Assembly: GCA_002699325.1 (NCBI GenBank) | Contig: PABS01000055.1 | Location: 13,036 to 20,443, forward strand | Direction: 5' to 3' | Source of the DNA: Ponticaulis sp. | Lineage (GTDB): Bacteria; Pseudomonadota; Alphaproteobacteria; Caulobacterales; Hyphomonadaceae | Length of the DNA stretch: 7,408 nucleotides | Shown: positions 1 through 6,069 of the stretch, piece after piece | Numbering within the stretch: position 1 is the stretch's first letter | Layout: each line of letters opens with the position of its first letter | Notes under the pieces: model-generated | Database searches by the model: none | Told to the model about the DNA's origin: nothing | What the model saw: only the letters and a program-made list of their open reading frames with translations | Program-made: the position numbers and the translations under genes

Positions 1-122
1 AGCGACCGTTTGAGATCGCTGGTGTCGTGTTCAGTCTGAATCTGCTGCACAGATTTACGAACAAGCAGCCTCTGAAGACCGCCAACGGGACCACGTCTGG
101 TCACACCGCCCTGAATTGTCAT
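1..122 (-). CDS. APC-family amino acid permease, N-terminal fragment (cut by window edge)
   Basis: An ATG at 122-120 opens a frame with no stop to the window edge: 40 complete codons plus two bases (CT, so the next residue is Leu). The peptide begins MTIQGGVTRRGPVGGLQRLL and continues with VRKSVQQIQ near residues 21-29 and DLKRS(L) at 36-41. Short 'RKSVEQ...' and 'LKRSLgaldL' signatures just before the first membrane helix are typical of cationic amino acid transporters (CAT/YfnA-like) of the APC superfamily, which import amino acids across the inner membrane. No membrane segment is visible because the gene is cut before TM1. A GGGGAG lies 10 bases upstream of the ATG (138-133), and a good promoter lies further up. 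It follows the efflux operon on the same strand after a 214-base gap, so it is probably a separate unit. The family call rests on a short cytoplasmic tail and is moderately sure; that a gene starts here is more certain. Confidence 0.6.
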   Translation of the reverse strand, partial: MTIQGGVTRRGPVGGLQRLLVRKSVQQIQTEHDTSDLKRS

Positions 123-173
123 GAAAATATGGCTCCCCAGACGGGGCGCATGCCGCTTCCGTCTGCGAAACCT

Positions 174-202
174 ATTTTACTCTGGAATCAGAGTCCGCTC
201 AA
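174..202 (-). promoter_or_regulatory. Sigma70-type promoter for the permease gene
   Basis: Reading the minus strand, TTGAGC (202-197) is followed by a spacer of exactly 17 bases and then TAAAAT (179-174). These match the sigma70 -35 (TTGACA) and -10 (TATAAT) elements at 4 and 5 of 6 positions. Transcription would start near base 167, leaving a leader of about 45 bases containing the GGGGAG ribosome site before the ATG at 122. This is the best promoter match in the window and supports an independently transcribed gene at the left edge. Confidence 0.6.
179..194. repeat. Inverted repeat in the promoter spacer (possible operator)
   Basis: ACTCTG (179-184) and CAGAGT (189-194) are perfect 6-base inverted arms separated by 4 bases. 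The dyad sits almost wholly in the 17-base spacer between the -35 and -10 boxes and overlaps the last base of the -10. A regulator bound there would block RNA polymerase, so an operator is the natural reading. No T-run follows it in either direction, so it is not an intrinsic terminator. A 16-base dyad can occur by chance, and the regulator is unknown. Confidence 0.35.
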
Positions 203-336
203 GCGAGATGTAAAGGCAGGACATGCCTGTGAAAGACGCTCCTCCCAACGCGGTCGTGGTCAATAAGGTCGGGATGGCGAAGCGTGAGTCTGTCATCCAG
301 CCAGTCCCGCGAGCGCACTCACCATTGCGGCTTTGA

Positions 337-1881
337 CTAGTGAGCGCCTCCAGGACCTGCCGGGGCTTTCGGGCGCGGCGCCATCCAGACCAGAATCGCG
401 CAGAAAAACAGAATCGCCGCTGCGATAACGAAGATGTGGTTCATGGACAGCGACATAGCCTGCTGCCCCACCATCTGACCGATCGCTCTGCGGCTCTGTT
501 CCAGCGTATACCCCGCCTGCTCCATGGCGCGCAAAGTCTGATCTGTGTTGAGTTTACCTGCCAGGTCGGTCTGCGAGACCCGTTGCGAGCCCTCCCACAT
601 GGTCAGAACAACCGAAGTTGAGATCGCGACGGACATGGTCCGCATGAAGTTCTGAAGGCCCGCCGCGGATGCGGTCTCGTCGGGGTCAACCGAGCCCAGC
701 GAAAGCATGGTCAGCGGCACCATGAAAAGGGGCATGCCGAAGCCCTGAATGAACTGCGGCAGGGCCAGGACCCAGAAAGCCGATTCCGATGACCAGTAGT
801 TCGCCCGCCAGAGCGCCATGAGGCCCAGCCAGGCCACCCCAATGCACATGATAATTCGCGGATCGAACTTCTGAAGGTGCCGGGCGATCAGCATAGAGGT
901 CACAAGAGCCGCCATCGCGGTCATGGCCGTCGCAATCCCCGCCTGCGTCGCCGAGTATCCGAGCGACAATTGCATCCACTGCGGAATGATGACGATACTC
1001 GCAAAATAGGCACCAAAGCACAGAGACAAGGTGATCACCGTGGAGGTGAAACCCCGGTGCCGGAAAATGCGCAGATCGACAATCGGGTGATCATCCGTCA
1101 GTTCCCAGATCACGAACACCACGAATCCGATTGCAGCGCCAATTGCCAGCGCGACAATCATCGGGTCGGCGAACCAGTCGTGTTCGCGGCCTGTATCCAG
1201 CATGATCTGCAAACAGCCAATCCAGAAGACCAGAAGCGCCAGACCGACCCGATCGACACGCCGCTTCAGAATCGGCGTTTCAACGGGCGGCAAAATAGCC
1301 ATCGCCGCGAAAACGCAGGCTGCGGCGATCGGCACGTTAATGAAGAAGATCCAGTGCCAGCTCCATGTATCGGAAATATAGCCCCCCAGGATCGGCCCGA
1401 GTGCCGGGCCAACCAGCACTGTCATCGTCCAGCTCGTCATCGCCGCCGCGCGTTTTTCCGGTGGGAAAATGCGCATCAGCAGCGCCTGTGAGATCGGCAT
1501 GAGCGGCGCGCCACATATGCCCTGTCCTATCCGAAACAGGATCAGCATACTCAGATTGAATGACAGGCCGCACATGAGCGAGCACAGCCCGAAGCCAAAC
1601 ATGCTGAGGCAGAAAATCTTCACCGCCCCAAACCGCATTGTGAGCCAACCGGTGAGCGGCACGCAGATTGCTTCTGCTACGGCGTAGGAGGAAATCACCC
1701 ACGTTCCCTGGCTTGGCGTAATCCCGAGATTCCCCGAAATGTGAGGCACGGAAACGTTGGCGATGGTCAGGTCGAGAATGACAGTCAGATTGGCGAGCGA
1801 CAGCACAAAACCGGCCAGCACCTGCTGGGTCGGCGTCAGCTTGTCAAAAACCGTCGCCTGCTGATTGGGGGGGCCGCTCAT
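337..1881 (-). CDS. emrB: MFS drug efflux pump, EmrB/QacA (DHA2, 14-TM) family
   Basis: This 514-residue inner-membrane antiporter is predicted to expel hydrophobic toxic compounds using the proton gradient, handing them to the adaptor and outer-membrane channel encoded upstream. It has the usual EmrB length and repeated hydrophobic helices. Visible motifs are the DHA2 motif D1 (ILDLTIANVSVP, residues 35-46, with D37), motif A loop (GWLTMRFGAVK, 78-88), motif B arginine (R117 in RIGQG) and the antiporter motif C (GPALGPILGG, 158-167), followed by WSWHWIFFINVP as in EmrB/QacA proteins. The ATG at 1881 overlaps the emrA stop in ATGA, and no strong Shine-Dalgarno precedes it, so translation probably depends on coupling to emrA. 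A run of seven C in the coding strand lies at codons 3-6. The substrate cannot be read from sequence. The symbol denotes the family; orthology to E. coli emrB is not shown. Confidence 0.93.
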   Translation of the reverse strand: MSGPPNQQATVFDKLTPTQQVLAGFVLSLANLTVILDLTIANVSVPHISGNLGITPSQGTWVISSYAVAEAICVPLTGWLTMRFGAVKIFCLSMFGFGLCSLMCGLSFNLSMLILFRIGQGICGAPLMPISQALLMRIFPPEKRAAAMTSWTMTVLVGPALGPILGGYISDTWSWHWIFFINVPIAAACVFAAMAILPPVETPILKRRVDRVGLALLVFWIGCLQIMLDTGREHDWFADPMIVALAIGAAIGFVVFVIWELTDDHPIVDLRIFRHRGFTSTVITLSLCFGAYFASIVIIPQWMQLSLGYSATQAGIATAMTAMAALVTSMLIARHLQKFDPRIIMCIGVAWLGLMALWRANYWSSESAFWVLALPQFIQGFGMPLFMVPLTMLSLGSVDPDETASAAGLQNFMRTMSVAISTSVVLTMWEGSQRVSQTDLAGKLNTDQTLRAMEQAGYTLEQSRRAIGQMVGQQAMSLSMNHIFVIAAAILFFCAILVWMAPRPKAPAGPGGAH

Positions 1882-3047
1882 TTGGATTCGACTTCGATCT
1901 CGACTTCGGTGGACAGGCCCACACGCAGTGGGTGGGCTTCCAGTTCATTTGGATCCAATGCGATGCGGACGGGTAGCCGCTGGACGACCTTGATCCAGTT
2001 TCCCGTCGCGTTCTGAGCCGGGATCAGAGACATGGCCGAGCCAGTTGCACCTGAAAGTCCTGCGACACGGCCATGATACACGACATCGTCGCCATAGATG
2101 TCCGCCTTTACGGTCGCCGGCATGCCGACACGCACATGCTTCAACTGGCCTTCCTTGAAGTTCGCATCCACATAGACCTCGCTCAGAGGTACGATCGTCA
2201 TGATCGGTGTCCCCTGCGCTATACGCTGGCCGACCTGAACGCGTCGCTGTGCGATCACGCCATCTACCGGCGCGCGCACAATGGTCCGCTCCAGATCGAG
2301 CTTCGCAGCATCGAGCTTAGCTTTCGCCGCCATCACAGCCGGATCGGTTTCAATGTCTGCGCCATCGATCAGCGCCCGATTGGCAGAAAGATCGCCCTCA
2401 GCAGCCGACTGGCTGGCCTGCGCCTGCTGAACAGCCGCGCTCGCACGTGAGACCGCTGCCTTTGCTGATTCCAGGGCGCGTTCAGCCGTTGCCACCTCTT
2501 CATCGGAAACAGCGCCGCTATCCTTAAGAGCCAGTCTGCGCTCATACTCATCCGTCGCTTTGCTCAGATCCGCCTGTGCAGCGGTAAAGCTGGCCCGTGC
2601 CTGAGAAATATCCGCAAATCGCGCCTGAACCTGCGCGGAGAGCGCACCGTTGCGGGCCTCGGTCTGCGTGAAATGACGTTGCGCGAGAGCCAGATCAGCT
2701 TCAGCCTGCGAAATCGCAATCCGTGCGTCGGTATCATCCAGTGTGACGAGAACATCGCCCCTCGTAACGCGGTCTGTGTCAGACACGTTTACTTCAACCA
2801 CCTGGCCGCCAACGAAAGGCGTCACCGTGGCGAGTTCGGCTGCAACATAGGCGTTATCCGTTTTAACGGTTCCGCGCCCCACCAGCAGGTACCAGGCCGT
2901 CGCAGCGCCGCCAGCGACCACCAGAAGGATAAAGAGACGCGTCAGCCATTTCCGGCGCGCTTTCGCCTTGCCATCAGCTGGCGGGGGCGAAGCCTCAGTC
3001 TCTGCTGTAGGCTGTGGGCGAGTTGTAGGAGAGGCATCATCAGCCAT
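1878..3047 (-). CDS. emrA: Periplasmic adaptor (membrane fusion protein), EmrA/HlyD family
   Basis: The protein bridges the EmrB-type pump to the outer-membrane channel. Numbered from the upstream ATG at 3056, it shows a Pro/Ala-rich cytoplasmic tail (5-35), one membrane anchor (about 41-59), the first half of the lipoyl/barrel region (DNAYV at 67-71; GGQVVEVNV at 83-91), a long Ala/Gln-rich coiled-coil hairpin (about 113-258), the second lipoyl half (RAPVDGVI, 261-268) and the EmrA hallmark TGSAMSLIPAQNATGNW (338-354). Length (389-392 aa) is normal for EmrA. I place the start at 3047 because GAGG (3060-3057) directly abuts the ATG at 3056 with no spacing but sits 9 bases before the ATG at 3047; the longer form adds only three residues. 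It overlaps the end of the channel gene by 8 bases and emrB by 4, indicating one translationally coupled operon. Confidence 0.92.
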   Translation of the reverse strand: MADDASPTTRPQPTAETEASPPPADGKAKARRKWLTRLFILLVVAGGAATAWYLLVGRGTVKTDNAYVAAELATVTPFVGGQVVEVNVSDTDRVTRGDVLVTLDDTDARIAISQAEADLALAQRHFTQTEARNGALSAQVQARFADISQARASFTAAQADLSKATDEYERRLALKDSGAVSDEEVATAERALESAKAAVSRASAAVQQAQASQSAAEGDLSANRALIDGADIETDPAVMAAKAKLDAAKLDLERTIVRAPVDGVIAQRRVQVGQRIAQGTPIMTIVPLSEVYVDANFKEGQLKHVRVGMPATVKADIYGDDVVYHGRVAGLSGATGSAMSLIPAQNATGNWIKVVQRLPVRIALDPNELEAHPLRVGLSTEVEIEVESK

Positions 3048-4518
3048 GATTGGCATCCTCAGTCATATTATTTGTCACAAGGGTTTCAGGCGCAGCCACA
3101 AATCCACCGCCGAGGGCGCGAATAAGCGCGATATCGAGCTGAACCGACCGGGAATCGAGCGTGGCGCGGACGGCTCTTGCCTGAAGCAAGCGCTCTTCGA
3201 CCGTGATCACGTCGAGAAAGCTGGAAAGTCCGCCCTTATAGCGGAGCTGCGCAATATCGTAAGCGTCTTCCGCAGCTTCGACGGCTTCATCGCTGGCCGC
3301 GACCCGGTCGCCAAGCATGCTCTGACTTGTCACGACATCAGCAACTTCCCGATAGGCCGCGACGACCAGCCGGGAATAGTTCGCGACTGCCTCATCATAT
3401 TGAGCCCGAGCACCACGATACTGGCTCTCAAGCGTATTCTGAGAGAAGATCGGCAGGGAGATCGCTGGCCCTGCATTTCCATAGATTGAATCCCGGTTGA
3501 TCAACTGGTCGAGGCCAAGTGACTGCACGCCGACCAGCGCAGATACGCGAATACTGGGGTAAAATCCGGCTTTCGCCACATCAATCCGGTCCGAAAGTGC
3601 TTCTGCACGCAGCCGGGCCGCCACAATGTCCGGACGGCGACCAACCAGCTGCGTTGAGGCTTCTTCCGGAACGATGTGTGGCGTCACATCTCCAAAATCA
3701 GGACGAGCAATCTCCATGGCGCGGTCCGGGCCCGCACCCACAAGCGCAGCAAGCTCGTTTTTCTTCAGCGTGATCGCTTCATTCGTACCCAGAAGCTCTG
3801 CTTCTGCACTCGCGACATTGGCCTCGGCGAGGCGCTGATTGCCGCGGCGGTCAAGCCCGCTTCCGACACGCTGGCTCACCAGATCCAGCGTCGACAAACG
3901 CAGATCCAGTGCCGCCTGCCGGAAATCCTGTTCGACATAAAGACTCGCGAGCTCCACATACGCACTCGCGAGCTGCGTAGTGATGGCAAGTCGCGCTGCT
4001 TCACGGTCAACTTCTGCGGCGGCCAGATCAGAAACAGCGGCGGCCAGCTCCGCCCTGGTCTTCCCCCAGAAGTCAAAATCATAGCCGACGCCGAATGCAG
4101 CATTCCCATGATCTTTCCAGCCCTGCGGCAGGAATTCTTTGGGAAAGCCATTGTTATAGCTCTGCTTCTCCAGCGTTGCGCTGGCTTCAAGACTATAGCT
4201 TGCGCCACCAGCCGCTGCTGCGCGCTGCGCATAACTCGCGGCCAGGCGCACGCGTGCTTCGGCTGCCGCCATGTCAGGCACTTGCGCCAGGGCCTCCTCC
4301 ATCAGAGAGGTCAGCTGCGCCTCATTATAGGCCATCCACCACTGATCTTCCGGCCAGGCTGAATAGCCACTTGCGAAAACGCGGTGAGCCGACACGGCTT
4401 CAGGTCTTGCAATTTCCGAGGCGGCGGGAAGCTCTGGAATCGTCCCGCACGCGGCCAGAACAAACGGCAGCGCGAGCGCCACTGACGCCCGGGGAACAGA
4501 GATTGAAAATCTGCACAT
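3040..4518 (-). CDS. Outer-membrane efflux channel lipoprotein, NodT/OprM (TolC-like) family
   Basis: This 492-residue first gene of the operon would encode the outer-membrane exit duct of the tripartite pump. The N-terminus has a charged start, a hydrophobic stretch and a lipobox LAAC (21-24). Cys24 would be lipidated, and Gly at +2 is compatible with transfer to the outer membrane. The mature part shows the two-repeat OEP organisation of TolC proteins: long Ala/Glu-rich helical stretches (for example MAAAEARVRLAASYAQRAAA) alternating with strand segments, a GYDFDFWGKTRAEL motif in the first half, and RRPDIVAARLRAEAL plus AGFYPSIRVSALVG opening the second, all characteristic of NodT-family channels. 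Length is normal. The ATG at 4518 is needed to keep the signal peptide, yet only T/A bases precede it and no Shine-Dalgarno is seen, so the mRNA may be leaderless or nearly so. A likely TetR operator ends 7 bases upstream. Confidence 0.92.
   Translation of the reverse strand: MCRFSISVPRASVALALPFVLAACGTIPELPAASEIARPEAVSAHRVFASGYSAWPEDQWWMAYNEAQLTSLMEEALAQVPDMAAAEARVRLAASYAQRAAAAGGASYSLEASATLEKQSYNNGFPKEFLPQGWKDHGNAAFGVGYDFDFWGKTRAELAAAVSDLAAAEVDREAARLAITTQLASAYVELASLYVEQDFRQAALDLRLSTLDLVSQRVGSGLDRRGNQRLAEANVASAEAELLGTNEAITLKKNELAALVGAGPDRAMEIARPDFGDVTPHIVPEEASTQLVGRRPDIVAARLRAEALSDRIDVAKAGFYPSIRVSALVGVQSLGLDQLINRDSIYGNAGPAISLPIFSQNTLESQYRGARAQYDEAVANYSRLVVAAYREVADVVTSQSMLGDRVAASDEAVEAAEDAYDIAQLRYKGGLSSFLDVITVEERLLQARAVRATLDSRSVQLDIALIRALGGGFVAAPETLVTNNMTEDANHG
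3057..3060 (-). promoter_or_regulatory. Ribosome binding site deciding the emrA start
   Basis: On the minus strand GAGG occupies 3060-3057, inside the last codons of the channel gene. It touches the ATG at 3056 directly, which is too close for ribosome binding, but lies 9 bases before the ATG at 3047. This favours the downstream start, beginning MADDASP. It also means emrA initiation happens while ribosomes finish the upstream gene, supporting coupled synthesis of channel and adaptor. Confidence 0.45.
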
Positions 4519-4525
4519 AAATAAA

Positions 4526-4547
4526 AACCGTACTACACAGTATGATT
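4526..4547. promoter_or_regulatory. Predicted TetR operator, efflux-operon side
   Basis: This 22-bp element begins 8 bases upstream of the channel gene's ATG. It is identical at 18 of 22 positions to a second element beside the tetR start, and the four differences are all transitions. Each copy matches its own reverse complement at 14 of 22 positions, as expected of a dyad bound by a TetR dimer. The shared core is GTACTAYACRGTAY (4530-4543 here). Position between divergent repressor and pump genes is the classic arrangement. Binding is inferred, not shown. Confidence 0.65.
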
Positions 4548-4572
4548 TCAGGAATGGGAATGAAACGAGCTC

Positions 4573-4600
4573 TTGTCAACAAAAAACTGTACTATACGGT
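4573..4600 (+). promoter_or_regulatory. Possible tetR promoter
   Basis: TTGTCA (4573-4578) and TACGGT (4595-4600) are separated by 16 bases. The -10 match is weak, but it would start transcription at about 4607, exactly at the tetR ATG, agreeing with the absence of a Shine-Dalgarno. The -10 lies inside the second dyad element, so repressor binding would block it. On the opposite strand the same spot reads TTGACA (4579-4574), a perfect -35 for the efflux operon, but I find no convincing -10 at proper spacing from it. Confidence 0.3.
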
Positions 4601-4606
4601 ACGATT
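4585..4606. promoter_or_regulatory. Predicted TetR operator, tetR side
   Basis: This second copy of the 22-bp dyad ends at the base before the tetR ATG. Its symmetry is clear: GTAC (4589-4592), TA at the exact centre (4595-4596) and GTAC (4599-4602), flanked by AA and TT. Centre-to-centre distance to the other copy is 59 bp. Placement against the start codon implies autorepression of tetR. Binding by the adjacent gene product is inferred. Confidence 0.65.
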
Positions 4607-5248
4607 ATGAATCAGACGACGCCCAAGACAAAAATGACCCGCCGGGATGCTCGAAAAGAGGATCGCCGCGAAGCCATTCTCACCGTCGCGTCACAAAGTT
4701 TTCTAGAGCACGGCTACGCTGCGACCTCGATGTCAGCAATCGCAGCCGAGCTTGGCGGCTCGAAAGGCACGCTCTGGAGTTACTTTCCCTCAAAGGAGGA
4801 ACTCTTCACCGCCGTGATCGACCAGCGAACAATCGCTTTCAGACGCCAGCTTCAGGAAATTCTTGAGCCAACGCACTGCGTGGAACAGACCCTTCGCAAT
4901 GTCTGTGTCAGCCTGCTTGAAAAGGTAACGTCACCAGAAGCCATCGCGTTGAATCGCATTGCTGTCGGAGAGGCCGGCCGCTTTCCGGAACTCGGCGAAA
5001 TTTTCTATAATCGCGGTCCTCGAATGAGCACGGGCGTTCTGGCAGACTATCTGGAAGGCGCAATGCAGCGCGGGGAGCTGAGGAACGATGATCCGACGCT
5101 TGCGGCACGGACGCTGATCGCGCTTTGCATCTATGTGGTTCAACAAAAGCTCCTTCTCAGCATTGCCGCACCGCCGGATGAGGCAGCCATAGAGGCGGAG
5201 GCCGACTGCACCATGGCGATTTTCATGCGCGCTTTCGCCCCTGAATAA
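4607..5248 (+). CDS. TetR/AcrR-family repressor of the divergent efflux operon
   Basis: This 213-residue protein has the usual TetR length. A basic N-terminus (TRRDARKEDRREAIL, 11-25) leads into the helix-turn-helix: TSMSAIAAELGGSKGTLWSYF (40-60) contains the typical 'S..AIA...G.SKGTLW.YF' pattern, followed by PSKEELFTAVI. The C-terminal two-thirds is helical; features such as IALNRIAVGEAGRFPELGEIF resemble the AefR-like TetR C-terminal domain, which forms the dimer and ligand pocket. It is transcribed away from the channel-emrA-emrB operon, across a region with two matching dyads, so it most likely represses both itself and the pump and releases DNA when a pump substrate binds. The start at 4607 lacks a ribosome site; the next in-frame ATG (4634) lacks one too and would leave only three residues before the basic segment, so 4607 is kept. 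The ligand is unknown. Confidence 0.92.
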   Translation: MNQTTPKTKMTRRDARKEDRREAILTVASQSFLEHGYAATSMSAIAAELGGSKGTLWSYFPSKEELFTAVIDQRTIAFRRQLQEILEPTHCVEQTLRNVCVSLLEKVTSPEAIALNRIAVGEAGRFPELGEIFYNRGPRMSTGVLADYLEGAMQRGELRNDDPTLAARTLIALCIYVVQQKLLLSIAAPPDEAAIEAEADCTMAIFMRAFAPE

Positions 5249-5347
5249 GCCGCCGAACTTTCCGGTCACGGTGCCCCTCAAATCCAGTCCCGGCACTCAA
5301 GATCGATCTTCGTGGTCTCCGCGAGACATACACGCTGGAGCACGTGA

Positions 5348-5370
5348 ACCCAGAATTTGTTATCCTGGGT
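5348..5370. repeat. Inverted repeat upstream of the EF-hand gene
   Basis: ACCCAG (5348-5353) and CTGGGT (5365-5370) are perfect inverted arms. After one mismatch the pairing continues for two more base pairs around a TTGTT loop. The element lies in the 175-base gap between tetR and the EF-hand gene, ending 53 bases before the TTG start. No T-run follows on the plus strand, so it is a poor terminator for tetR. It may be an operator or an mRNA hairpin for the downstream gene. No clear promoter was recognised in this gap. Confidence 0.3.
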
Positions 5371-5413
5371 GTAGTCGATCGCTGCCCTTTGGTTTATCCT
5401 CTACTGAGACTTG

Positions 5414-5418
5414 GGAGG
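5414..5418 (+). promoter_or_regulatory. Strong Shine-Dalgarno fixing a TTG start
   Basis: GGAGG (within GGGAGGG, 5413-5419) sits 5 bases before TTG at 5424. The frame is open further upstream, back to a GTG at 5271, but the upstream residues look non-coding and would place a signal peptide internally. This site and the signal peptide that begins right after the TTG together decide the start. Confidence 0.7.
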
Positions 5419-5423
5419 GCAAG

Positions 5424-6065
5424 TTGATACGCATTCTTCTCGCGAGTGCCGCCTTGCTGGCAGGGATGGTAGTTCCTGCAGCGGCTCAAGACGAAGCCAA
5501 AGCCGCGGCGCCCAGGCTGACAGCAGACGAAATGGCGCGGCAGCTTTCAAATACCACGCAGGTTTATCTGATGAGTGACGTGGACGGCGATGGAATCGTC
5601 ACGCTCGAAGAGCAACTCTTTCATCCTGATTGGGGCCTCGCCACACACGATCCGGAAAACGACTCCCTGATCAAGGCGTTTACAGCAAGTTATCTGGCTG
5701 ATGATCTCGATGGAGATGGTGTCGTGTCGGCTGAAGAGTTCAGCGCCTCAATGCTCGACACCAGCCGCAACGACTTTCTCGCCCTGGATGTCGATGGCAA
5801 TGGAGAGATTTCCTTTCAGGAAGCCATTCATCCAAAGCCTGATGCTCTGGGCGCACTGTCTGGTCGTGTCGGCGGCACGTCCTTCCGCTATGGCGCAACG
5901 AACGAAGAAGTGGACTCGCCCCATCCATATCTCAATCGTGAGCCATACTCCGCAAACTACGCGGCTTATCTCGGCCATGCCTTCGCGCGCTGGGACATTG
6001 ATGAAAGCTTCACTTTGTCATTCGCAGAAATGGTCGGCGTAGCTGAGGGTGAATCTGGCAGCTAG
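5424..6065 (+). CDS. Exported calcium-binding protein with four EF-hands
   Basis: Starting from TTG at 5424 gives 213 residues. The N-terminus (IRILLASAALLAGMVVPAAA then QDEA) is a signal peptide with a likely cleavage after AAA or AAAQ near residues 21-22, so the protein should act in the periplasm or outside. Three canonical 12-residue EF-hand loops follow: D52-VDGDGIVTLE-E63, D94-LDGDGVVSAE-E105 and D122-VDGNGEISFQ-E133. All keep Asp/Asn at positions 1, 3 and 5, Gly at 6 and Glu at 12. A fourth loop, D191-IDESFTLSFA-E202, keeps the acidic ligands but has Phe instead of Gly at 6, so it may bind weakly. The middle part (140-180) is Pro/Tyr/Asn-rich with no recognised domain. No enzyme signature is seen, so the role could be calcium buffering, sensing or a structural one. 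It is not obviously linked to either neighbour: tetR is 175 bases away and sseB is convergent. Confidence 0.85.
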   Translation: MIRILLASAALLAGMVVPAAAQDEAKAAAPRLTADEMARQLSNTTQVYLMSDVDGDGIVTLEEQLFHPDWGLATHDPENDSLIKAFTASYLADDLDGDGVVSAEEFSASMLDTSRNDFLALDVDGNGEISFQEAIHPKPDALGALSGRVGGTSFRYGATNEEVDSPHPYLNREPYSANYAAYLGHAFARWDIDESFTLSFAEMVGVAEGESGS

Positions 6066-6069
6066 AGAT

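Noticed and set aside
214..228. Short hairpin (AGGCA/TGCCT) as terminator of the efflux operon
   Set aside because: The stem is only 5 bp and the following minus-strand bases contain just three T before A; too weak to call.
27..266. 79-codon plus-strand open frame at the left edge
   Set aside because: It runs antisense through the better-supported permease start and its promoter, has no recognisable protein features and no clear ribosome site.
284..321. GTGAGT/ACTCAC inverted arms after emrB
   Set aside because: Six-base arms with a 26-base loop and no T-run; likely chance.
877..1491. 204-codon plus-strand open frame
   Set aside because: It lies wholly antisense to emrB and is rich in Arg/His/Gln without domain features, typical of a shadow frame in GC-rich DNA.
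3676..4362. 228-codon plus-strand open frame
   Set aside because: It is antisense to the efflux channel gene, which has a lipobox and family motifs throughout; the antisense product has none.
4551..4579. TTGACA on the minus strand as -35 of the efflux operon
   Set aside because: The -35 is perfect, but the hexamer 17 bases on (CATTCC) is a poor -10, so I did not list a promoter.
5315..5327. GTCTC/GAGAC small hairpin after tetR
   Set aside because: Five-base stem with a three-base loop and no T-tail; not a convincing terminator.
5271..5423. Upstream extension of the EF-hand gene to a GTG at 5271
   Set aside because: It would bury a clear signal peptide 51 residues inside the protein; the TTG at 5424 has a GGAGG five bases upstream.
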